Source: Candidatus Zixiibacteriota bacterium
GTDB lineage: Bacteria; Zixibacteria; MSB-5A5; RBG-16-43-9
DNA length: 5,098 bases
NCBI GenBank assembly: GCA_029858245.1
Contig: JAOUFL010000176.1
Span: 1 to 5,098 of the forward strand
Reading direction: 5' to 3'
This document shows, in pieces, positions 1-5,098 of the stretch (its first letter is position 1; every line of letters starts with the position of its first letter). Position numbers and translations under genes: made by a program. The notes beneath the pieces were generated by a model. It made no database searches. It was given only the letters and a program-made list of their open reading frames with translations, and was not told the origin of the DNA.

Positions 1-796
1 GAAAATGGGTGAGTGTACGGTTTCGTTCAAAAAGGGACATGCCTTTCTCGCCCCTGGTTATGAGCATACTCTCCGACTCCAATCTATCTAATAATCCCCA
101 GCCAACCTCTTCCAAACTGACCTCATTTTTTATTCTCTTCCCGTACGCAAAACCCGCCTCGGAATGATTTGGGGTTATTAGAGATACTTTTTTATAATTC
201 ATAAAATGCGTTTCTTTGGGGTCGACAGAAATGAAAATATCGTTTTTTCGTGCTATACCAATAACCTCGTTTAGAAGATTCAAGCTGATTACCCCTTTTC
301 CATAATCGGAGATCAGGAATGCTGAAAACTGTTTTTCTTTAACTTTTTTTGCTATAAAATCAAGCAGTTTAAGAGTTAAATCATCTGAGAGCTCACCGGT
401 TTTTTCCCTGTCGGCTCTTACCACCTGCTGGTTGTGAGCAATTATTCTGGTTTTGGTGGTGGTCTGACGATTACTGTCCACTAAAATCCCGTTATCGTTA
501 ATGCCCGATTCAACCAGAATACTCTTAAGGTTTTCTCCTTGCTTATCCTCCCCTATAACTCCGCACAAAACAGGAATATCGCCCAGCGCTTTGATATTCA
601 GGGCAACATTAGCTGCCCCTCCTAATTTTGCAGTTTCACTAACAATCTCAACTACCGGAACCGGAGCTTCTGGTGAAATCCTGTTGACTTTACCCCAGAT
701 ATATTCGTCCAGCATCAGGTCTCCGATAATTAAAACGTTGTGACTTCCTAAATTGCCAAAAATTTGTTCTAATCTCCGGGGAGTGATTTTTTTCAT
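1..796 (-). CDS. hldE: D-glycero-beta-D-manno-heptose-7-phosphate kinase (HldE/RfaE1 kinase domain), partial: C-terminus beyond left edge
   Basis: A PfkB/ribokinase-fold sugar kinase that phosphorylates D-glycero-D-manno-heptose 7-phosphate at C1, a cytoplasmic step toward ADP-heptose for the LPS inner core. I translated 265 codons running off the left edge. Visible landmarks are IGDLMLDEYIWG (about 23-35) followed by NRISPEAPVPVVE (38-50), the PfkB signature LGGAANVALNIKALG (58-72), TTKTRIIAHNQQVVRADRE (113-131), LISDYGKGV (161-169), SVDPK (190-194), TPNHSE (208-213) and LITRGEKGMSL (245-255). RISPEAPVPVV and the IAHNQQ segment are typical of RfaE1 rather than generic ribokinases. The catalytic D-x-x-G-A-G-D motif would lie just past the edge. 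The ATG at 796-794 is well constrained: an in-frame TAG sits four codons upstream (808-806) and the conserved region begins soon after. No clear Shine-Dalgarno precedes it. Whether the cytidylyltransferase domain is fused (HldE) or separate (HldA/RfaE1) cannot be seen. Confidence 0.93.
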   Translation of the reverse strand, partial: MKKITPRRLEQIFGNLGSHNVLIIGDLMLDEYIWGKVNRISPEAPVPVVEIVSETAKLGGAANVALNIKALGDIPVLCGVIGEDKQGENLKSILVESGINDNGILVDSNRQTTTKTRIIAHNQQVVRADREKTGELSDDLTLKLLDFIAKKVKEKQFSAFLISDYGKGVISLNLLNEVIGIARKNDIFISVDPKETHFMNYKKVSLITPNHSEAGFAYGKRIKNEVSLEEVGWGLLDRLESESMLITRGEKGMSLFERNRTLTHF

Positions 797-887
797 TTTA
801 TATATCTAAAAAGTTAACTTGCCAACTGTAAATCTTCAGTGTTAAATGATAATAATATTTGTAATTGCGAAGCCATTATCTTTATTC

Positions 888-915
888 TTGACATCGAGAC
901 CTAATATATTAAAAT
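888..915 (+). promoter_or_regulatory. sigma70-type promoter for the DUF3467 gene
   Basis: A perfect -35 box TTGACA (888-893) is followed after 16 bp by TAAAAT (910-915), five of six bases matching the -10 consensus. Transcription would start near 922, giving a leader of about 33 nt with the ribosome binding site at 944-949. It lies between two divergent genes and points toward the plus-strand gene. Assignment is by consensus match and position only. Confidence 0.72.
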
Positions 916-954
916 AGTAAGTAAATGCAATTAGATTTTTAAAGAGGAGAGAAA

Positions 955-1284
955 ATGGAGATAAAACATCAGCAGATAAGTGTTGAATTGGGTGAAAAGG
1001 AATCAGAGGGTATTTACTCCAATTTAGCTTTGATCTCGCATTCCCCTTCTGAGATAATAGTTGACTTTGCCCGGGTAATGCCCGGTGTTCCCAAGGCAAA
1101 AGTCTATGCCCGGATAGTGATGACTCCGGCACACGCCAAACTGCTCTTGAATACTCTTCAGGAGAACATCAAAAAATTTGAAACCCAGTTTGGCGTAATA
1201 AAAATCGTGGGTAAGGAAGGAAAAGAGATCGGATTCGTGCGTGGCAGTAATGACACTTCTGAAGAGCTTAAAAAAGAGAATTAA
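955..1284 (+). CDS. DUF3467 family protein (function unknown)
   Basis: A 109-residue soluble protein with no signal peptide or membrane segment. It matches my memory of the DUF3467 family: EGIYSNLALISHSPSEIIVD (18-37), then FARVMPGVPKAKV (38-50), and a TPAHAKLLLNTLQENIKKFE helix (57-76). The C-terminal 30 or so residues are charged (KEGKE, SEELKKEN) and look less ordered. No biochemical role is established that I know of, and no catalytic motif is visible. The ATG at 955 is supported by a GAGGAG Shine-Dalgarno at 944-949, five bases upstream, and by a strong promoter further up. The gene stands alone on the plus strand, diverging from the heptose kinase gene and converging on the barrel-protein gene, so context gives no functional partner. 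Family assignment is confident; function is open. Confidence 0.88.
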   Translation: MEIKHQQISVELGEKESEGIYSNLALISHSPSEIIVDFARVMPGVPKAKVYARIVMTPAHAKLLLNTLQENIKKFETQFGVIKIVGKEGKEIGFVRGSNDTSEELKKEN

Positions 1285-1436
1285 ATAATCAAATCGTTAA
1301 AAAAAATCCCCCGGAGTAAATTTAGCTTGCTTTAACTTCTTTTATGAAAATGAAATCTGTTGTAAAACCGTTATTTTAATTTTTAGATTCTAATACTGAA
1401 AATAAAGGTCAGGCATCATATTTTAACCCTGCAAAT

Positions 1437-1469
1437 AATCAGGGTGGAGATTTTATCTCCACCCTGATT
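1437..1469 (-). terminator. hairpin terminator between convergent genes
   Basis: A perfect 15-bp inverted repeat: AATCAGGGTGGAGAT (1437-1451), a TTT loop, and ATCTCCACCCTGATT (1455-1469). It begins 28 nt past the stop codon of the minus-strand barrel-protein gene, and 152 nt past the stop of the plus-strand DUF3467 gene. Because the stem is symmetric it could act in both directions. The U tract is weak: the minus-strand transcript continues ATTTGC and the plus-strand one TGTACT. It may therefore terminate imperfectly or mainly protect the 3' end of the mRNA. The short distance favours the minus-strand gene as its main user. Confidence 0.72.
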
Positions 1470-1497
1470 TGTACTCAAATATTCTCCGGAACAATAA

Positions 1498-2874
1498 TTA
1501 GAATTCAAAAATAGCAGATATATTTGCGAACATATTATTCTCTTGACCGCTCAAAATATAGCCGCCCCGGAAGAGGTTCTGCTCTCCCATGAATGCATCC
1601 ACTTTGAACTTGGAGAATTTGAAACCAAAACCCACACCGATGAAATCATCCGGATATTCGGAGTAGCGGTCCGTATATTTGGTGTGGCCCAGATAATGGT
1701 ATGGAGGTTCCCAATAATCCTGATCATACTTTTCTTCATCTCGTCCAAACCATTTCTCCATGCCAACCCTGGCAGTTAACCATCTGGTTAACTCATATTC
1801 CACTCCCAGATTAAATCCCGGCATAAGTGTCGAGGTGTATTCATAAGTATATTCTGATTCTGTCTCGTCAGTCCATTTTTCACGGTAGAGGCTCAATCCT
1901 CCCGCAACCATACCTTTATCCAATTTGAGATTTCCACCCAGTGCGATAATCAGATAGTTTTGTTTAACGTCACCGGTTGTGCCTGAAGTGTCCCAGGCTT
2001 CATCCCAAATAGTACCAGGGTCATAATTATAGCTATAGCTTACCGTAGAATCGAGTTTCAGGCTTTCGGTGCCAAATGTTACCAGCGGCACTATCTGGAA
2101 ATTCTCTGCTACTTCCCAGAAAGCCCTGGCTCCAAACTCCATCCTGTTACCTCCATCTATCTTGAACGTCTCTTCCCAGTTTTCTACATAACTATCACCC
2201 CAGAAATCCGAGTAGTACGTGTAGGTTTGGTTAAAATGAGATTTTGCGCGGTCGAAGCTCAACGTAAACATACCTTCAATACATTTGTTCTCGTCTACGT
2301 CGTACACAAAGCCGCCGGTCAGGGAGGTGATTCCGGAAGTCAGCTCGCCTTCCCACTTGACAGATTGCCCGAATTCATCCCCGGTTGTAGTATCATCTAT
2401 TGAAGCTTCCTGCAGTACTGTGGCTTTGTTCCCGGCATGATAGAAGCCAATTCCCAAATGGAGCTTTTCGAAATCATAGGAAGCCATCAGGTCATACCCG
2501 TTTATCGGTTCAGGAAAGTAACCATACCCATCAATCCACCAGAAATGATAAAACACATCCGCATCCCAATCCACGTAGCGGTTCAGGGTCAATCCCAGGG
2601 ATAATCCCTTGTATATCTTGTAATTTATCCCCAGAGCCTGATCATATGGCGCTTCATATTCATCCATCCAGGTATAGTACCATCCCAGCTCTCCATAAAC
2701 CGTATTGGTATAGCTTCCCAGCCAGGCAGGATTTCTGTAAATCTGATAGATGTCTTTGTAAAAATAATCAGCATTTCCCAGACTGTATATCCGGGCTAAA
2801 GTTGCAAAAGCATTACTCCCGATTAGAACAACAAGAAGTAGACTCAAAGTAAAAATTATTATCCAACGTTTCAT
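1498..2874 (-). CDS. exported aromatic-rich protein, probable outer-membrane beta-barrel, family not recognised
   Basis: A 458-residue protein with a clear signal peptide: MKRW, a hydrophobic core (IIIFTLSLLLVVLIG, 5-19) and a probable signal peptidase I site after SNAFA at residue 24. The mature part has no hydrophobic helix. It shows alternating polar/aromatic strands with turn- and loop-rich acidic segments, about 17 Trp and 42 Tyr, and ends ISAIFEF with a C-terminal Phe, a common outer-membrane barrel end. Near the mature N-terminus, YRNPAWLGSY (46-55) resembles the Asn-Pro-Ala signature of FadL/PorV-like barrels. That resemblance is weak, and I cannot assign a family or substrate. An AGGAGG Shine-Dalgarno at 2884-2879, four bases before the ATG, fixes the start. 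The gene has its own probable promoter (3015-2987), a structured leader and a downstream hairpin, so it is probably monocistronic. Outer-membrane location is an inference. Confidence 0.8.
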   Translation of the reverse strand: MKRWIIIFTLSLLLVVLIGSNAFATLARIYSLGNADYFYKDIYQIYRNPAWLGSYTNTVYGELGWYYTWMDEYEAPYDQALGINYKIYKGLSLGLTLNRYVDWDADVFYHFWWIDGYGYFPEPINGYDLMASYDFEKLHLGIGFYHAGNKATVLQEASIDDTTTGDEFGQSVKWEGELTSGITSLTGGFVYDVDENKCIEGMFTLSFDRAKSHFNQTYTYYSDFWGDSYVENWEETFKIDGGNRMEFGARAFWEVAENFQIVPLVTFGTESLKLDSTVSYSYNYDPGTIWDEAWDTSGTTGDVKQNYLIIALGGNLKLDKGMVAGGLSLYREKWTDETESEYTYEYTSTLMPGFNLGVEYELTRWLTARVGMEKWFGRDEEKYDQDYWEPPYHYLGHTKYTDRYSEYPDDFIGVGFGFKFSKFKVDAFMGEQNLFRGGYILSGQENNMFANISAIFEF

Positions 2875-2878
2875 TTTT

Positions 2879-2884
2879 CCTCCT
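2879..2884 (-). promoter_or_regulatory. ribosome binding site of the barrel-protein gene
   Basis: AGGAGG on the minus strand, within AAGAGGAGGAAAA, four bases before the ATG at 2874. This is the normal start signal for the gene. It is distinct from the second, stronger Shine-Dalgarno-like sequence about 60 nt farther upstream. Confidence 0.8.
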
Positions 2885-2890
2885 CTTATT

Positions 2891-2926
2891 TCAATTCCTT
2901 TTGTTCATTCTCCACAAAACTAACAT
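2891..2926 (-). CDS. possible 11-codon upstream ORF (leader peptide)
   Basis: ATG at 2926-2924 opens MLVLWRMNKRN and ends at TGA (2893-2891), 16 nt before the start codon of the barrel-protein gene. A perfect anti-Shine-Dalgarno complement lies upstream, but 19 nt separate GGAGG from this ATG, longer than usual. An ORF this short occurs easily by chance, so translation is uncertain. If it is translated, ribosomes would end next to the AGGAGG of the main gene, allowing coupling. Confidence 0.2.
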   Translation of the reverse strand: MLVLWRMNKRN

Positions 2927-2970
2927 TTATCTTCTTCTATTATCACCTCCTTCGGGTTAAGAAGTTAAAT
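2925..2970 (-). promoter_or_regulatory. 5' leader stem-loop presenting an extended Shine-Dalgarno in its loop
   Basis: Read on the minus strand, ATTTAACTTCTT (2970-2959) can pair with AAGAAGATAAAT (2936-2925), giving 11 base pairs with one A-A mismatch. The 22-nt loop (2958-2937) contains AAGGAGGTGAT (2952-2942), which is fully complementary to the usual 3' end of 16S rRNA. The stem begins about 10 nt after the transcription start expected from the 3015-2987 promoter, so it would cap the mRNA 5' end. The stem is AU-rich and its stability is not computed here. Possible roles are mRNA protection, a ribosome standby site or translational control. Confidence 0.4.
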
Positions 2971-2986
2971 ATCAGTAAGTTTTGTC

Positions 2987-3015
2987 TAAATAAATTATCC
3001 TTTTGTCTTTGTCAA
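2987..3015 (-). promoter_or_regulatory. probable promoter of the barrel-protein gene
   Basis: On the minus strand a perfect TTGACA (3015-3010) is followed after 17 bp by TATTTA (2992-2987), only a fair -10 box. The surrounding sequence is very AT-rich. Transcription would start near 2980 and produce a leader of about 105 nt before the barrel-protein ATG. Placement in the 270-nt gap after the tldE stop suggests independent transcription of the downstream gene, although no obvious terminator separates it from tldE. Confidence 0.5.
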
Positions 3016-3144
3016 GTAAAAAATACAATTTTATAAATAATTTTTAAAAATTCGGTTTATCTTCTATACGCAATATCAGATTAAAAGTTTTATTTATTCA
3101 CATAATCTTCATACGGTTTTCTATGCTATGTTAAGCAATAAAAT

Positions 3145-4494
3145 TTAGAATTCGGTTTTCCCGGTAAACTTAAAATTTTTAATCAGGACTGACGGAGCAA
3201 CTATCGCTCCCAGGTCTCCCCACCAGGGAATCGCAATTTCCCTCTGTTTTGCTACCAGGGAGATACTGGAGAAAGCTTTGAGCATGCTCTCGGTAAAGCG
3301 CAGATTTTTTACGCCGTTCTTGATTTTACCGTTCTCCACCCGGAAAGTTCCGTCTCTGGTCATCCCGGTCATAAGAGCGTTTTTTGTATCGAGGTAACCG
3401 TTAATATAATGAAAGCGGGTAACCAGAAGGCCATGCTCCATAGATTCGATCATTTTTTTGGTGGATGAATTACCTGCTTTTACGAACAGATTTAAAGGTG
3501 CCGGTCCTTCGGTTGAAGGGGGGGGTAATGCATGTCCGGTCGATTTGACCTTATCCTTGTATGCAGTCTGAGAATCGTAGACTAGATTTTTAGCCACTCC
3601 CTTGTCGATCAGAACAACCTTCTGCTTGGGCATACCTTCGAAATCAAAAGGAAAAGGCACCCCGTTTTCATCTGCTCCGTCATCTGTAAGGGTGAAACTA
3701 TCTCCCATTACCTTCTCCCCCATTTTACCGCACATAAAACTCGTTCCTTCCTGATACTGCCTGGCACCTAAACCGATTATACTCAGCCATTCCAGAAGGT
3801 TAGCAACCGCTACCGGTTCCAGGATAACATCATACTCACCGGGTTCGACCATTCTGGGTTTTTTCGAATCCAGACATTTTTGAATTGCCGTTTCAGTCAG
3901 TTTTTCAAAATCTATCTGCGAAACGTCCCTGTTCATAGCTTCCGCAAAACCCGAACTATCCTCTGACATAGCCACCAGGTTTATGCTGGCTGAGGTAATA
4001 GGCTGGTAGGCTGAAAGCCCATTGGTGTTCAAAACCGCTATCTCTGATTGTCCCGTGGCAAATGAACCGGCAGCGGTAAGTTTTCTTGATATTGCCCGGT
4101 CACAGATTTTTTTAACCACCTCGGCTCTTTGCATAGGAGAAAAATCGGCAGTTTTTTTGTAAGTAGTTTTTACTTTTACGTATTTTTGTTTCGAAAGGAA
4201 GCCGGGGAAATCAGGGTTCTCCTTCTGCATCAAGGCTATATTATAAGCAGAGGATAAAGCTTTGAGTAAATCCTCTTTTTTAAAAGAGTTCGTCGAGCAT
4301 ATCCCAATCTTTTTACCTTTAGCCACCCTGAAGATAATCCTGGCGTTACGCTCCGAGACGTTTTGGTGAATAAAGGAATTAGCATATCTGGTTAATCCGC
4401 TCTCCCCGCTTATTAATAATACCTCAGACTGATCCGCCATTGATTTTTTTAAGACTGAACTTAAAGTGTCAAAAATCTTCTCTTTGCCTATCAT
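3145..4494 (-). CDS. tldE: TldE/PmbA family subunit of the TldD-TldE metalloprotease
   Basis: A complete 449-residue protein, close to the roughly 450 residues of E. coli PmbA/TldE. In E. coli TldD and TldE form a heteromeric zinc protease in the cytoplasm that threads and cleaves unfolded peptides; it processes microcin B17 and degrades the CcdA antitoxin. TldE lacks the catalytic HExxxH, and none is present here. Family landmarks are RYANSFIHQNVSERNARI (36-53), the central VEPGEYDVILEPVAVANLLEW (216-236), IDKGVAKNLVYD (296-307), HGLLVTRFHYING (354-366) and MTRDGTFRVENGKI (378-391). The ATG overlaps the tldD stop as ATGA (4494-4491), with GGGAG at 4506-4502 as Shine-Dalgarno, so translation is probably coupled. 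A run of eight C encodes part of LPPPST (about 323-328). The native substrate is unknown. No terminator is evident after the stop. Confidence 0.93.
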   Translation of the reverse strand: MIGKEKIFDTLSSVLKKSMADQSEVLLISGESGLTRYANSFIHQNVSERNARIIFRVAKGKKIGICSTNSFKKEDLLKALSSAYNIALMQKENPDFPGFLSKQKYVKVKTTYKKTADFSPMQRAEVVKKICDRAISRKLTAAGSFATGQSEIAVLNTNGLSAYQPITSASINLVAMSEDSSGFAEAMNRDVSQIDFEKLTETAIQKCLDSKKPRMVEPGEYDVILEPVAVANLLEWLSIIGLGARQYQEGTSFMCGKMGEKVMGDSFTLTDDGADENGVPFPFDFEGMPKQKVVLIDKGVAKNLVYDSQTAYKDKVKSTGHALPPPSTEGPAPLNLFVKAGNSSTKKMIESMEHGLLVTRFHYINGYLDTKNALMTGMTRDGTFRVENGKIKNGVKNLRFTESMLKAFSSISLVAKQREIAIPWWGDLGAIVAPSVLIKNFKFTGKTEF

Positions 4495-5098
4495 TTGCTT
4501 ACTCCCACTTTGACATTTCTAAATCTTGCTGGAGCTACCCCGTGTGCTACGTGCATGGTCTGCATGGGTTCTCCTTTTCCGCAATTGGGTAATCCCCAGA
4601 GATACCAGTGATTTCTATTGCAGACCGCATCACAGCTCTTCCAGAACTCCGGGGTTATCCCTGTATATATTGCATTTTTGAACATCTTCTCCCTTTTTCC
4701 GTTCTTTATCTCCCAGGCTGCTTCGACGCCAAACTGGAAATTCAGTCTTTTGTCGTCGATAGACCAGCTTTTATTCATATCCAGTAGCAACCCCTCTTTG
4801 GTATCGGCAATCAGCTCCTCAAAATCCCACTCACCCGGCTCTAAATTTATATTGGTCATCCTGATCAGAGGTATCCTGTTCCAGCCGTCAGCTCTCATCG
4901 TTCCGTTACTTCTCTGATTTATAACCTGTGCTGTTTCTCTTGAGGTGAGATAACCTGCGAAAATACCGTTTTTCACCAGTTCCACCCTCTGGGATTTGAC
5001 TCCCTCGTCATCATACCCGAAACTACCCAAACCACCCTCCAGCGTAGCATCAGCTGTTATGCTTATCTTGTCAGAGCCGTATTGCAGCTTGTTCAGTT
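4491..5098 (-). CDS. tldD: TldD family catalytic subunit, partial: N-terminus beyond right edge
   Basis: The C-terminal 201 codons of a TldD protein, open to the right edge. The reading frame continues through TTG at 5030 (Leu in GLGSFGYDDEG), so that codon is internal and not a start. Family landmarks are GSFGYDDEGV, GYLTSRETA, SNGTMRADGWNRIPLIRMTN, LEPGEW, FQFGVEAAWEIKNGK and a C-terminal HGVAPARFRNVKVG. The zinc-binding HExxxH helix would lie upstream, outside the window. The Cys of PNCGKGEP (codon 4583-4581) sits where the TldD C-terminal CGK motif provides the third zinc ligand (Cys454 in E. coli by my recollection), suggesting an active enzyme. Two more cysteines occur in SCDAVCN (codons near 4634 and 4622). 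The gene overlaps tldE by four bases and is presumably the first of the pair. Confidence 0.92.
   Translation of the reverse strand, partial: LNKLQYGSDKISITADATLEGGLGSFGYDDEGVKSQRVELVKNGIFAGYLTSRETAQVINQRSNGTMRADGWNRIPLIRMTNINLEPGEWDFEELIADTKEGLLLDMNKSWSIDDKRLNFQFGVEAAWEIKNGKREKMFKNAIYTGITPEFWKSCDAVCNRNHWYLWGLPNCGKGEPMQTMHVAHGVAPARFRNVKVGVSK

Noticed and set aside
797..825. TTGGCA (825-820), 17 bp, TATAAA (802-797) on the minus strand as a promoter for the heptose kinase gene
   Set aside because: Transcription would begin near 790, inside the coding region and past the only plausible start codon, so it cannot drive the full-length gene.
842..1132. Minus-strand open frame of 96 codons overlapping the DUF3467 gene
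   Set aside because: It lies antisense to a recognised family protein, has no family resemblance and no ribosome site, and includes the promoter region; it is a shadow frame.
1344..1379. Plus-strand 11-codon ORF starting ATGAAAATG
   Set aside because: No Shine-Dalgarno and no supporting context; its length is expected by chance.
2942..2952. Plus-strand ATCACCTCCTT, identical to the 3' end of 16S rRNA
   Set aside because: Only about 11 bases match and the flanks are not rRNA-like; it is better read on the minus strand as a Shine-Dalgarno sequence in a leader.
3039..3052. Palindrome AATTTTTAAAAATT after tldE as a terminator
   Set aside because: It is entirely A/T, has no room for a proper loop with a stable stem, and such palindromes are common in AT-rich gaps.
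3049..3158. Ten-base direct repeat AATTCGGTTT at 3049-3058 and 3149-3158
   Set aside because: The second copy lies in the tldE C-terminal coding region and flanking similarity ends at once; probably coincidence.
4491..5030. TTG at 5030 as the start of a separate 179-codon gene
   Set aside because: The same frame stays open to the window edge and encodes TldD-like sequence upstream; the TTG codes an internal Leu in a conserved motif.

Overview
The window looks like an ordinary chromosomal stretch from a Gram-negative (diderm) bacterium. A heptose kinase of lipopolysaccharide (LPS) core synthesis and a large exported beta-barrel-like protein both imply an outer membrane. Base composition is moderately AT-rich. 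Shine-Dalgarno sites and sigma70-like promoter boxes are recognisable. The barrel protein matches no named porin I know, which would fit an under-studied or candidate phylum, but I cannot name a taxon from the sequence alone.

Layout. (1) 1-796, minus strand: N-terminal 265 codons of an HldE/RfaE1-type heptose-7-phosphate kinase, cut by the left edge. (2) 797-954: divergent intergenic region with a near-consensus promoter (888-915) for the next gene. (3) 955-1284, plus strand: a small DUF3467 protein, apparently monocistronic. (4) 1285-1497: convergent intergenic region holding a perfect 15-bp inverted repeat (1437-1469), probably a terminator serving mainly the minus-strand gene. (5) 1498-2874, minus strand: a 458-residue exported, aromatic-rich, probable outer-membrane beta-barrel protein. 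(6) 2875-3144: its leader and promoter region, with an 11-nt perfect anti-Shine-Dalgarno complement in the loop of a predicted stem-loop, a possible 11-codon upstream ORF, and a second, normal Shine-Dalgarno at the gene start. (7) 3145-5098, minus strand: tldE/pmbA preceded by tldD (N-terminus outside the window), joined by an ATGA overlap.

The tldD-tldE pair should encode the two subunits of a TldD/TldE-type metalloprotease. The kinase and the barrel protein both concern the outer membrane but are separately transcribed and need not work together. I see no mobile element, CRISPR array, tRNA, rRNA, RiPP precursor or defence system. The most unusual structure is the leader of the barrel-protein gene; nothing in the window makes a convincing case for a wholly new system.
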